Source: an archaeon (GTDB lineage Archaea; Asgardarchaeota; Thorarchaeia; Thorarchaeales; Thorarchaeaceae). From it: a DNA stretch of 63,871 nucleotides. Each line of letters begins with the position of its first letter. The first letter of the stretch is position 1. The DNA is taken from positions 1 to 63,871 of the forward strand of contig JAJRWI010000025.1 of assembly GCA_024276825.1 (NCBI GenBank), given 5' to 3'. Below, piece after piece: positions 51,108-59,882 of this stretch. The notes below the pieces were generated by a model. That model had not been told where the DNA came from. It made no database searches and saw only the letters and a program-made list of their open reading frames with translations. Made by a program: the position numbers and the translations under genes.

Positions 51108-51131
51108 AAATTATACTAATCCAAATTATAC
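51108..51131 (+). promoter_or_regulatory. candidate TATA region with a direct repeat
   Basis: AAATTATAC occurs at 51108-51116 and again at 51123-51131, 15 bp apart, just upstream of the AAA ATPase start at 51148. Either copy could act as TATA box; two in tandem may mark overlapping start sites or a repressor site. Confidence 0.4.
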
Positions 51132-51147
51132 AAATCTGGTGTTCGTG

Positions 51148-52431
51148 ATGTTTGTCAATAGAAAGGATGAACTGGTATCCTTGAGAACCGCCATGAGTCA
51201 GAAGCATCCATTGATGATTCTATACGGACGAAGGCGGATTGGGAAAACTGCCCTGGCCTTGAATTTTTCAAAGTCATTGAATCATGTCTATTACATCGCA
51301 CGTGAGTTTGGAAACCTTCGCAAATTCAAAGAAACGCTCTCTGCCAAATTTCCTGAAGTATCAGACCTGAGAGATGATTGGGAGGTCCTGTTTAAGCATT
51401 TAGATGGCAAAGTTGACCTAGTCATTCTTGATGAGTTTCAAAACCTGATATGGGAGGACAAGAGGATTCTCAGTGTGTTTCAAGTGATTGCCGATCAACA
51501 TCTCACCAAGACTCGATTGTTACTCTTGGGATCTTCAATCTCTATGATCACATCGAAAGTACTGTCCTATCAGAGCCCTCTCTATGGAAGGCGTTCATTA
51601 TCTCTGGAACTTGGGCCACTGGACTTCTTTGATGCAATAAAGTTCTATCCTGGGATTTCAAAGGAAGAGATGGTCAATATCTATGGAGTGACTGGGGGAG
51701 TGCCTTATTATCTTGAGAAGGTACAAACACCCTTCACAGAATGGATTGACTCAGAGCTCAAGAATCCAACATTTATCAAAGATGAGATTGATTTTTTGCT
51801 TCGATACGAGTTTGATAATCCCTCCACCTACAAGTCCATATTAGAGGCAATATCGCATGGCAACACGAATCTGGGGCGCATAAAAAACTATTGTGGCTTT
51901 CAAAGGACTGACATTTCACAATATCTGAAGAACCTAATCACAGTGGGACTAATACGGCGAGTAGTGCCCATTACTGAGAATGAGCGAACACGAAGAGGTC
52001 GATACTATCTACTTGATGATTTCATCACATTCTGGTTCAGAATAATCTCACCCCGACTTAACGAACTTGAAAACAGAATACTGCGATTCAGGCATTTTAG
52101 AAAGGACTACAACACATATCTGGGTCATGTCTATGAGAAGATTGCATTTCAATATCTAATTAGAAAGAAGCCAATACGATTCACTCGAATAGGAAAGTGG
52201 TGGGATCACGAGGATGAGATTGATATAGTGGCAGTAGATGACATAGGAAACATTGCGTATTTTTGTGAAGTGAAATGGAGTAGAGTCACTCGTCCCAATG
52301 ACCTATTAGGACCCCTTGCTAGAAAGGCAGGCAAGTTATATCCAAACATGAAGAAGAGATTCATCCTGATTGCCAAAGAGTTTGAAGAGAAGACTCGAAA
52401 GGCCAAATGCATTGGACTTGATGACATGTGA
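51148..52431 (+). CDS. archaeal AAA ATPase with C-terminal DUF234 nuclease-like domain
   Basis: 427 aa from ATG 51148 with GGTG 6 nt upstream. Walker A is YGRRRIGKTALALNF, Walker B DLVILDEFQNL, sensor LLLLGSSIS. A winged helix follows (GRIKNYCGFQRTDISQYLKN). The C-terminal DUF234 has DEIDIVAVDDIGNIAYFCEV and KWSR, the D-x(n)-E-x-K pattern of restriction-endonuclease-like folds. Such MCG/archaeal ATPases are multicopy, often linked to mobile DNA, with unknown role. The 207-bp gap after it holds no clear gene apart from a 22-codon ORF. Confidence 0.87.
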   Translation: MFVNRKDELVSLRTAMSQKHPLMILYGRRRIGKTALALNFSKSLNHVYYIAREFGNLRKFKETLSAKFPEVSDLRDDWEVLFKHLDGKVDLVILDEFQNLIWEDKRILSVFQVIADQHLTKTRLLLLGSSISMITSKVLSYQSPLYGRRSLSLELGPLDFFDAIKFYPGISKEEMVNIYGVTGGVPYYLEKVQTPFTEWIDSELKNPTFIKDEIDFLLRYEFDNPSTYKSILEAISHGNTNLGRIKNYCGFQRTDISQYLKNLITVGLIRRVVPITENERTRRGRYYLLDDFITFWFRIISPRLNELENRILRFRHFRKDYNTYLGHVYEKIAFQYLIRKKPIRFTRIGKWWDHEDEIDIVAVDDIGNIAYFCEVKWSRVTRPNDLLGPLARKAGKLYPNMKKRFILIAKEFEEKTRKAKCIGLDDM

Positions 52432-52573
52432 GAATTGGCAATCATTAGTTCTAGTATCACAAGTCTGCCATTGAATCGAACAAAGTATCTGCAATGCTCA
52501 CATACCTCTCTGTTTTAATTTAGCTGTTTCTCTAATTAAACATCTCCAAAAACGTGGTCATGCCGTCAGGTTT

Positions 52574-52642
52574 ATGAATGGAGTGCAGGGGCGGACGCGT
52601 GTCGTACCAGTGGTTCAAGACCCAGGCAGGGAATCAAGATGA
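52574..52642 (+). CDS. possible 22-codon leader ORF overlapping the J subunit start
   Basis: ATG 52574 after AGGTTT, encoding a basic peptide MNGVQGRTRVVPVVQDPGR and ending in TGA 52640-52642 that overlaps the ATG of the next gene (ATGA). The overlap and high GC, unlike the sequence before it, suggest either a translated leader or the tail of a lost upstream gene. Weak evidence. Confidence 0.3.
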   Translation: MNGVQGRTRVVPVVQDPGRESR

Positions 52643-52923
52643 TTACGGAGCCAATAGAGTTCGTACAACTGCTCATTTTGATCCTAGCCATTGTCTTCAT
52701 GGGAATTGCAATAGAGTATCGCAGGCTGGTCTATTCTGTGATCTCTTTTGCCCTGGGCAATAGCTGGGTGAGTATAACCTTCTTCATTCTTGGTGCGCCC
52801 CTTGTTGCAGTGTTCAATTTTGGAGTTTTTTCAATTGCAGTTGTGATAATTCTCCTTGCCACTATCAACATGGAGGCCCCTGAGGATGAGGAGATGAACA
52901 CAGAGGAGGCTGTTGTGCAATGA
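52639..52923 (+). CDS. NuoJ-like membrane subunit of the antiporter-type complex
   Basis: 94 aa with three helices: VQLLILILAIVFMGIAIEYR, a second near VSITFFILGAPLVAVFN and a third FGVFSIAVVIILLATINM, then an acidic tail EAPEDEEMNTEE. The position before K, L, M and N genes, and the short length, fit the N-terminal half of NuoJ/MbhD-type subunits. The pi-bulge region of NuoJ is not clearly seen. Overlaps the next gene by 4 bp (ATGA), so the operon is tightly coupled. Confidence 0.62.
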   Translation: MITEPIEFVQLLILILAIVFMGIAIEYRRLVYSVISFALGNSWVSITFFILGAPLVAVFNFGVFSIAVVIILLATINMEAPEDEEMNTEEAVVQ

Positions 52924-53183
52924 AACATAGAATTGCAGCAATTCTGCTCTCACTTCTGATGCTGGTCATCATAGGGGCCCAACTGATTGACCTGACGCCA
53001 TTTGCTCTGGGAACTCCCTCATCGACCTTCCCAATAGCTGATTGGACTCAGGTTTCGGAGGCCCTCGCAGACTGGATCTGGAGTTATAGAGTGGTCGATG
53101 TGATGATTCAGGCAACCCTTCTTCTAGCATCCGTCCTTGGATTCTCAGCACTGTTCAGGACAATGAGAAAGGAGGAGCCCTAA
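52920..53183 (+). CDS. MbhE-like small membrane subunit
   Basis: 87 aa, two helices: IAAILLSLLMLVIIGAQLI at the start and DVMIQATLLLASVLGFSALF at the end, with an external loop of about 40 residues. Position and the phrase WIWSYRVVDVMIQATLLL resemble the end of MbhE/MrpA-type small subunits (R-x-x-D-x-x-x-E/Q-A). Family assignment is tentative. ATG overlaps the J stop; two bases separate it from the K gene. Confidence 0.52.
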   Translation: MKHRIAAILLSLLMLVIIGAQLIDLTPFALGTPSSTFPIADWTQVSEALADWIWSYRVVDVMIQATLLLASVLGFSALFRTMRKEEP

Positions 53184-53185
53184 TC

Positions 53186-53515
53186 ATGCTTGACATGCTT
53201 CACTTTTACCTGATAGCATCCCTCATCCTTTACCTGATGGGCATTTACACCCTTGCGAGCAATAGGAATATGATCAAGCTCGTGATAGGTATTGAGATTC
53301 TTGTGGCTGCAGTCAATCTGAACTTTCTCGCCTTGGCGGCATTCACAAGCGGACAGGGTGTTCTGGGCCCTGTTGATCCTCTTGCTCAGACATTCGTTGT
53401 CCTGTCAATCTGTGTTGGGGGTGCCATTGCAGCTGTTGCTCTTGCATTGATCCGCAATGCGTTCAATCATTATGGCACACTTGATGTGCGTGAGTTAAGG
53501 AGGTTGAGAGAATGA
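53186..53515 (+). CDS. nuoK: NuoK/MrpC-like subunit
   Basis: 109 aa, three helices. LASNRNMIKLVIGIEILVAA with the conserved Glu in helix 2 (GIEIL), NLNFLALAAF, and VLSICVGGAIAAVALALIR in helix 3 are the NuoK/MrpC signatures; the second Glu of NuoK helix 3 is replaced (ICVGGAI), as in some Fpo/Mrp-type members. Its stop overlaps the NuoL start by 4 bp. Confidence 0.88.
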   Translation: MLDMLHFYLIASLILYLMGIYTLASNRNMIKLVIGIEILVAAVNLNFLALAAFTSGQGVLGPVDPLAQTFVVLSICVGGAIAAVALALIRNAFNHYGTLDVRELRRLRE

Positions 53516-55521
53516 TCCTTCCATTAGAACAGGCAGGCTGGTTGGTATTTGTCATTCCTGTCATTGGGGCTCTACTCACTCCAGTGTTTGCAAAGATTCA
53601 CGGAAACCTAAGAGACCTCATGGCAGTGCTTGTTGGCTTCATCACTGCATTCATTGCCATTGACATGATTGCATCTATGGTGACCTCTCCTGGTGTATAT
53701 GGTTATGATCTTATCACCTGGGTTGTTGCAGGCGACTTTGTTGTCAGATTTGGAGTCCTCATTGACCCCCTGAGTGTACTTCTGGCAGGCATTGCTGGAG
53801 GGATTGGTTCTCTCATCATCCTCTTCAGCGTGGGATACATGACCGGGCATGATGAAGAGGGCAGGCTTGTGAAAGACCCGAGTCTGACACGCTATTACTT
53901 CTTCATGCAGTTCTTTGTCGCTGGCATGATCCTTCTTGTGATGGCCGACAACCTGCTTCTGACCTTCATTGGCTGGGAGATTGTCGGAATGTGCAGCTAC
54001 GCTCTCATTGGCTTCTGGCACAACCTGAAAGAGCCGAGTCCGGTTCCTGAGTACAAGACTGAGGGTGATTACAATGCCGCCTGTGGAATGAAGGCGTTTA
54101 TGGTCACCCGAGTTGGCGATATTGGCCTTCTTGCAGGAATTCTGCTTACATTCTTCATCACCGGTACTTTTCATTATCAGGAGTTGGCAGAGTCTGGGTC
54201 CTGGGTGGCACCCATGGCCACTGGACTGTTGCCAATAGCGGCACTCTTGATATTCGCCGGTCCTGTTGGCAAGAGTGCACAGTTCCCATTGCATGTCTGG
54301 CTCCCCGAAGCTATGGCAGGTCCCACAACTGTCAGTGCTCTGATTCATGCCGCAGCAATGGTCAAGGCTGGAGTGTATCTTGTGGCCCGTCTTGTCCCGA
54401 TATTCATCGAGATAACATTTCAGGTCTCAGAGATGGTGTACTTCTTCCAGACAGTCGCAATTATTGGCGCCTTCACTGCCTTCCTTGCAGCGACAATGGC
54501 ACTGGTTCAGGATGAGATCAAGAAGGTGCTGGCATACTCCACAATCTCTCAACTGGGCTACATGTTTATGGCTCTTGGAGCAGCAGGACTGGTCGCTGAG
54601 AGTGTGACTGCTTATGCCGCCGGCGCATTCCATCTTCTGGCTCATGCACTGTTCAAGGCACTGCTGTTCCTTGCGGCGGGCTCAGTCCTTCATGTGGTAC
54701 AGAGCAAATCCATGAAAGACATGGGCGGTCTCTGGAAACATATGAAGATCACAGCCATCACCTTCATAATTGGAGCACTGGCACTTGCTGGAGTGTTCCC
54801 GACAGTTGGCTTCTGGTCAAAGGAGTTGATATTGGAGGCCTTGTGGCATGAGCACCAGTATCTCCTATTCACAATGGCATTCATCACAGCCATTCTTACA
54901 GCATTCTACACATTCAGAATGGTAGGCATGACCTTCTTTGGTCGCAAGTCCGATTATTTGGTCCAGCTCGAGTCCTCAGGGCATCACCTCCACGAGTCCC
55001 CGCCCACAATGACCATTCCACTGATCATTCTGGCAGCATTAGCATTTGGTGGGGCACTCTTGGAGCCACTGTTCTTCAACACATTCTCGGTGCTTGCGTC
55101 AGAGCACACTCTGAGTGCGCCTTTTGAGTGGGGCATTCTGACGCCATTTACCATTGGATTCACTTCCATGTTCACGGTACTTGTCTGGGTGATTGGCATC
55201 GTTCCCGCCTACTTCATCTACTTCAAGGGTAATGGTGACTTCACCAGCCTGAGAAGCGGGCCACTTGGCAGATTTCTAGAGAATCGCTGGTACATCAACA
55301 GACTGTACTACAGGATCTTTGTTGATGGCTATCTTCGACTTAGCGAAGCATTTCGGACACGAATCGAGCCCGCCCTCCTCTCATTCAATCTGGGTGTCAG
55401 AGATGGGATGGATGGCATCTCGAGGGGCTGGAGGCGCACAATGACCGGCGTGCTCAATACGAATGTGCTGGGCATGATGCTGGGAATTCTGGTGTTCCTC
55501 TTGATCGTTCTATTCCTGTAG
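53512..55521 (+). CDS. nuoL: NuoL-like proton-pumping subunit
   Basis: 669 aa, about 16 helices. Helix 5 has GWEIVGMCSYALIGFW with the key Glu; helix 7-8 region KSAQFPLHVWLPEAMAGPTT and VSALIHAAAMVKAGVYLVAR with the pumping Lys; later LGYMFMALGAAGL and FHLLAHALFKALLFLAAG. It is a full-length antiporter subunit with the lateral helix region near the C-terminus (FRTRIEPALLSFNLG). The C-terminal amphipathic arm would clamp the M and N subunits. Operon order J-E-K-L-M-N. Confidence 0.93.
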   Translation: MILPLEQAGWLVFVIPVIGALLTPVFAKIHGNLRDLMAVLVGFITAFIAIDMIASMVTSPGVYGYDLITWVVAGDFVVRFGVLIDPLSVLLAGIAGGIGSLIILFSVGYMTGHDEEGRLVKDPSLTRYYFFMQFFVAGMILLVMADNLLLTFIGWEIVGMCSYALIGFWHNLKEPSPVPEYKTEGDYNAACGMKAFMVTRVGDIGLLAGILLTFFITGTFHYQELAESGSWVAPMATGLLPIAALLIFAGPVGKSAQFPLHVWLPEAMAGPTTVSALIHAAAMVKAGVYLVARLVPIFIEITFQVSEMVYFFQTVAIIGAFTAFLAATMALVQDEIKKVLAYSTISQLGYMFMALGAAGLVAESVTAYAAGAFHLLAHALFKALLFLAAGSVLHVVQSKSMKDMGGLWKHMKITAITFIIGALALAGVFPTVGFWSKELILEALWHEHQYLLFTMAFITAILTAFYTFRMVGMTFFGRKSDYLVQLESSGHHLHESPPTMTIPLIILAALAFGGALLEPLFFNTFSVLASEHTLSAPFEWGILTPFTIGFTSMFTVLVWVIGIVPAYFIYFKGNGDFTSLRSGPLGRFLENRWYINRLYYRIFVDGYLRLSEAFRTRIEPALLSFNLGVRDGMDGISRGWRRTMTGVLNTNVLGMMLGILVFLLIVLFL

Positions 55522-55533
55522 GAGGTTCATTGA

Positions 55534-57108
55534 ATGCAAGGAATATACTTTCCAATACTCTCAGAGTACCCAATGATATTGACACTCGTAGGGTTGATCG
55601 CAGGTGGTCTTCTGACACTGCTTGTGGGGACCAAGTCAGAGAGGGGTGCACGCTTCCTAGCGGCACTATCATTGCTTGGCGCTCTCTCTCTCAACATTAT
55701 ACTGCTGTTCAGAGTGATTGATGTGGGCAGTGTTCAGCATGATTTTGTCTGGCTTGGCTCTGAGACCAATATCATCATGAACCTCGGTTTTCTGGGCGAC
55801 GGTCTCAGCACTCCCGTGGCAATTCTGATTGTTGGCCTTGGTCTCTTCTCTATCATCTACTCATTTGACTATATGAAGGACTTGAACAGACCCGGACTCT
55901 ACTACTCATTGATGGTCTGGTTTGTTGCCGCTATGGTCGGCGTGGTCTATGCCATAAATCTGCTTCAGTTCTTTGTGTTCTATGAGTTGATGCTTCTTCC
56001 GGCCTTCCTGTTGATCTATGTATACGGAGAGTCAGAAGAGGCTGTCGAACGCGAGAAGAATGCACTACAGTTCTGGGTCTGGACTGCAGCTGGAGGGATC
56101 ATCTCTCTCTTTGCGGTCTTCATGGTCTGGGGTGTTGTAATGCAGGATGCCACATTTCTCTCCTCTCTTGGCTCTGCGAGCCCAATTGACATCAATGCAC
56201 TCTACTCGTATTCATTCTCCGTCGATGTTGCAAGGCTCATTGGTGTGGTCTTCCTGGTTGGATTTGGCATCAAGTTGGGTCTTGTGCCATTGCACATTTG
56301 GGCACCCCAGACTTACAGAGAGGCACCAATCCCAGTACTTGTTCTATTGAGTGGCGCGATGACAAAGACCGCCGCTTATGGTGTGATTCGCATTGTTATC
56401 CCACTATTCATGAATGCCCTCACAGCCCTTTCCACAGGGCTTCTTGCAATCTCTCTAATCACGATGTTCTACGGTGCAATTCTTGCAATCGCTCAGAAGG
56501 ACCTAAAGATGATGTTGGCGTATTCCAGTATCAGTCAGCTTGGCTATCTGATGTTTGGTTACTCCAGCATGACAATCATTGGAGCCAATGGTGCAGCCTT
56601 CCAGCTCATCAACCATGGAATACTCGCAAGTCTGATGTTCTTCTGTGCGGGTGCAATCAAGATGAAGACAAGCACAATGGAGTTTGACAGACTTGGTGGA
56701 CTTGCTCCAAAGATGCCTGTTCTCGCAACAATATTTATCGTAGGAGCACTTGCACTGGCAGGTACACCACCATTGTCCGCCTTTGCAGGAGAGTGGATGA
56801 TATTTGCTGGTGCCGCAGAACGTGCGGTCCTTGGAACAGTGGGACAGCCATATTATCTGATCCTGACACTCTTTGGTGTCATTGCAACAGGTCTGACTGC
56901 GGGATATTACCTATGGGCTGTGCGAAGAGTCTTCTTTGGTCAAGTGCCCGAGAGTCTGACAGGGGTTTCTGATGGTCCTCGTGTCGTTATTCTGATTGGG
57001 GCAATAATGGTGTTCTTTGTCATTACTCTGGGTGTCTATCCTGCCCTGCTGTGGAATATTGTAGGCCCAGTGATCAGTGCCCTTGGCCTTCTTGGAGGAG
57101 GTGTGTAA
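55534..57108 (+). CDS. nuoM: NuoM-like proton-pumping subunit
   Basis: 524 aa, about 14 helices. FVFYELMLLPAFLLIYVYG carries the helix 5 Glu, IKLGLVPLHIWAPQTYREAP and LLSGAMTKTAAYGVIRIVI the helix 7-8 Lys, and MLAYSSISQLGYLMFG the central Lys region. LAGTPPLSAFAGEWMIF is the NuoM-type Gly/Pro block. It starts 12 nt after the L gene. The last two bases before the N gene ATG are the end of this gene, so the genes are adjacent. Confidence 0.93.
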   Translation: MQGIYFPILSEYPMILTLVGLIAGGLLTLLVGTKSERGARFLAALSLLGALSLNIILLFRVIDVGSVQHDFVWLGSETNIIMNLGFLGDGLSTPVAILIVGLGLFSIIYSFDYMKDLNRPGLYYSLMVWFVAAMVGVVYAINLLQFFVFYELMLLPAFLLIYVYGESEEAVEREKNALQFWVWTAAGGIISLFAVFMVWGVVMQDATFLSSLGSASPIDINALYSYSFSVDVARLIGVVFLVGFGIKLGLVPLHIWAPQTYREAPIPVLVLLSGAMTKTAAYGVIRIVIPLFMNALTALSTGLLAISLITMFYGAILAIAQKDLKMMLAYSSISQLGYLMFGYSSMTIIGANGAAFQLINHGILASLMFFCAGAIKMKTSTMEFDRLGGLAPKMPVLATIFIVGALALAGTPPLSAFAGEWMIFAGAAERAVLGTVGQPYYLILTLFGVIATGLTAGYYLWAVRRVFFGQVPESLTGVSDGPRVVILIGAIMVFFVITLGVYPALLWNIVGPVISALGLLGGGV

Positions 57109-57109
57109 G

Positions 57110-58705
57110 ATGCAGTTCAACTTTCTGTTCACTCCTGATCTTGCGGTGGTAGTTCCTGTGATGATACCCATCATCACTGCACTGTTCTTGACACTTGTTT
57201 CCGAGTCACTGGGATTCTTGAAGAAACGAGTTCCGCATTCGCTGCTTGCAGGCATTGCCACACTTGGCTTTGCACTCACACTTCTTGGAGTATATTCTCT
57301 ATCTCAGAGTGTCTGGACCGATGGGGCTCAGGTGTTCACATGGGGCGGTCTTGGCGGTCCTCTAGGAGTTGTACTTGCAGCCGACATGTTCTCGATTGTC
57401 CTGATGGGACTCTTCTCCTTCATGGGTTTCATTGTAGTGGTCTACTCTCTTGGCTACATGAACGAGGACACTGGTCTCGCACAATACTACATGCTTCTAC
57501 TGATCATGGTTGGTGCAATGAATGGTGTGGTTGTGTCTGGGGATCTCTTCACCCTGTTTATGTTCTATGAGACCATGGGTCTGAGCAGCTTTGTCTTGGT
57601 CGCATTCAGGAGAAACTGGGAGGGCATTGAAGCAGCGATCAAGTACCTGATGATGTCAGCTATTGGTTCAACCTTGGTCCTCTATTCTGCCAGTTATCTC
57701 TATGGACTGACTGGGACACTCAACCTTGCATCAATGGCAGTAGCGATTCAGGCTGATCCAACAAACCCACTATTGCCAATCCTTGTTGCCATGTTGACAG
57801 CGGGCTTTGGAGTTAAGGGGGCAGTCGTTCCCTTTGCCGCTTGGCTTGCAGACGCTCATCCCGCAGCACCCAGTGGCATTAGTGCCATGCTGTCAGGTGT
57901 GGTCATAAAGGTGGGCATTTACGGCATTCTTCGAGTCAACACAACACTGTTCTCATCTGGAAGCAGTATAATTGCGGGAGTCGAGTTCTTGGCAACATCC
58001 ATCAACTGGCCCCTGTTGTTGGGAGTCTTTGCAGTGGTGACCATGACTGCAGGCAACTTCTATGCACTGACACAGACTGATCTGAAACGAATGTTGGCAT
58101 ACAGCTCTATCACACAGATTGGCTTCATTCTGTTCGCCTTCGGCACTGCAACTCCCTTTGGCTACGAGAGCGGAACACTGTATATCGTCAGTCATGCATT
58201 GACCAAGGGCCTACTCTTTCTCTGCGCAGGAGCATTCCTGCACTCAATTGGCTCAAGGGACCTCAGAGATCTGAGCGGGATTGCCAGGAAGATGCCGATC
58301 ACTGCTGCGTTCTTCGCAGTAGGCCTGCTATCTCTGATGGGGATGCCTCCCACTCTTGGATTCTATGCCAAGATTCTGATACTCTATGCTGGTGTGCAGG
58401 CAGGAGTAGTAATAGGCGGCTATTACCTCCTGTTCTCACTCATTGCGATTTTCAACGCACTTATTGGTCTGGGCTATTACCTGAGAATGCTCAACTACAC
58501 TTGGTTCAGGCCAATTTCCGAGAGGGCGGTGAATGCACACAGCGCTTCCAAGAGCATGATCTTTGCAATGGGAGTTCTTGCTATTGCCCTTCTTGCCCTT
58601 GGTATATACCCTGCACCAATCTATATTATTGCAGAGGCCGCTGGCAATGCACTGTATCACTTTGGCGATCTTATATCCTGCATTTTGAGTGTTGGGAGTC
58701 CATAG
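57110..58705 (+). CDS. nuoN: NuoN/MrpD-like antiporter subunit
   Basis: 531 aa from ATG 57110 with GGAGGTG upstream. DLFTLFMFYETMGLSSFVLV and PFAAWLADAHPAAPSGISAM, SGVVIKVGIYGILRV are closer to MrpD, HyfB and membrane-bound hydrogenase antiporters (AHPAAPS) than to classical NuoN. MLAYSSITQIGFILFAFG and HALTKGLLFLCAGAFLHS are shared. So this third antiporter is of the Mrp/Mbh kind. It is the last gene of the operon and meets the DNA methyltransferase gene 6 bp later in convergent orientation. Confidence 0.92.
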   Translation: MQFNFLFTPDLAVVVPVMIPIITALFLTLVSESLGFLKKRVPHSLLAGIATLGFALTLLGVYSLSQSVWTDGAQVFTWGGLGGPLGVVLAADMFSIVLMGLFSFMGFIVVVYSLGYMNEDTGLAQYYMLLLIMVGAMNGVVVSGDLFTLFMFYETMGLSSFVLVAFRRNWEGIEAAIKYLMMSAIGSTLVLYSASYLYGLTGTLNLASMAVAIQADPTNPLLPILVAMLTAGFGVKGAVVPFAAWLADAHPAAPSGISAMLSGVVIKVGIYGILRVNTTLFSSGSSIIAGVEFLATSINWPLLLGVFAVVTMTAGNFYALTQTDLKRMLAYSSITQIGFILFAFGTATPFGYESGTLYIVSHALTKGLLFLCAGAFLHSIGSRDLRDLSGIARKMPITAAFFAVGLLSLMGMPPTLGFYAKILILYAGVQAGVVIGGYYLLFSLIAIFNALIGLGYYLRMLNYTWFRPISERAVNAHSASKSMIFAMGVLAIALLALGIYPAPIYIIAEAAGNALYHFGDLISCILSVGSP

Positions 58706-58711
58706 ACTCCT

Positions 58712-59635
58712 TCACTCTCCCCTCTTTTTCTTGAATTTCTCTTTAGCACGTTCAACAAGCTCCTCCTTTCTCTCAGAATAGGGTGTGTATAAATCACCAG
58801 CTTCAATCTGCTTGAGGTTGTGTTCAATGATATCTCTCATGTCTTTATTAATCTCATACCCGATATAATGCCGATAAGAACCCTTACAGACGACTGCGGT
58901 AGTTCCGTTGCCCATAAAGGGATCAAGAACTAGGGCCCCTGGAAATGATGTGAAATCGATACATCTCATCACCAGTTCTTCTGGCAATTTTGTGCTGTTT
59001 TTCAACTCGCCCTTTCGGTATGTGCGATTGATCTCCCATACATCCAGAGGATAATGTTCAATCTTGTTGAAATAATACTTCTTCGAGTCCTTCACAAGGA
59101 ACAGCAGGTGATAGTGACTTGTGACAAACTTTCTGCGGGTGAACACACCGAACTGGTACTTCCATATCACGTGATTGATAACTGTCAGATTATGAAGTCG
59201 CACCGCATTTAATATGTCAACAAGATTTGTCCAACCACTGAAGATCCATGCTGAGCCAGTGGGCTTCAAGACTCGTGGAATCTCCCCAATCCAGCGCTCC
59301 GAAAACTCCCGATAATCCTCATCAATCTCATGATACCCTTCGACCACCAGTTGTTCATTGCGATTATAGAGTGACCCCTTTCCATTAAATGCGATGCCAA
59401 ACGGAGGATCTGCAATCACAACATCAATGCACTCATCTGGCAATTCCCTCATCCCATTAATGCAGTCCATGTAATGAACAGTGTCAACCTCAAATGGAAA
59501 CTCTGCCATTTGATACTCTCTCAGGGCATCTTCTCGTGTCCAGTCGAATTGTGGTCTGAATCTTGCTGCGGCCATATGTGGTACATATGGTTTCTTGCGT
59601 TTTCTTGTCTTCTCTCTTCGTGATTCTTTGGTCAT
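58712..59635 (-). CDS. orphan DNA methyltransferase (N6-adenine or N4-cytosine, beta class)
   Basis: 307 aa. CIDVVIADPPFGIAFNGKG contains the DPPF catalytic motif IV near the N-terminus, and LVLDPFMGNGTTAVVCKGS the SAM-binding FxGxG motif I near the C-terminus, the beta-class order. IGYEINKDMRDIIEHNL is motif II. No restriction nuclease gene is beside it, so it is an orphan. The N-terminus is very basic (RREKTRKRKK). The target sequence is unknown. Confidence 0.9.
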   Translation of the reverse strand: MTKESRREKTRKRKKPYVPHMAAARFRPQFDWTREDALREYQMAEFPFEVDTVHYMDCINGMRELPDECIDVVIADPPFGIAFNGKGSLYNRNEQLVVEGYHEIDEDYREFSERWIGEIPRVLKPTGSAWIFSGWTNLVDILNAVRLHNLTVINHVIWKYQFGVFTRRKFVTSHYHLLFLVKDSKKYYFNKIEHYPLDVWEINRTYRKGELKNSTKLPEELVMRCIDFTSFPGALVLDPFMGNGTTAVVCKGSYRHYIGYEINKDMRDIIEHNLKQIEAGDLYTPYSERKEELVERAKEKFKKKRGE

Positions 59636-59882
59636 CTTGTATATTCTTCCTTATTCGGCTCAAACACACATGAGGACTATCAAGCAATCATAATGCTGGC
59701 AGTTTATGCTATCAGCATTCCCTATTATACAAATCCATGCTGAAATATTGTCATTGAAACCTTGTGACTCTAATGACATATGGTTCAAGTATGACAGGCG
59801 CAAGAATCACAAAATGGTGATAAGGGATCTGGCATTGCAAGAATCACGCATCATAAGTTTCTCGCCTTAACTTAGGATCCTA

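Noticed and set aside
52560..52635. GTTCAAGACCC after a GC-rich stretch looked like a tRNA T-arm
   Set aside because: The T stem does not pair beyond two bases, and no acceptor or anticodon stem can be drawn.
53608..54348. Minus-strand 246-codon frame over nuoL
   Set aside because: A shadow of the nuoL codon pattern; rich in Cys, His and Ser with no fold signature.
59690..59730. Hairpin AATGCTG...CAGCATT as an RNA gene
   Set aside because: A single 7-bp stem with a 14-nt loop in AT-rich DNA and no conserved context.
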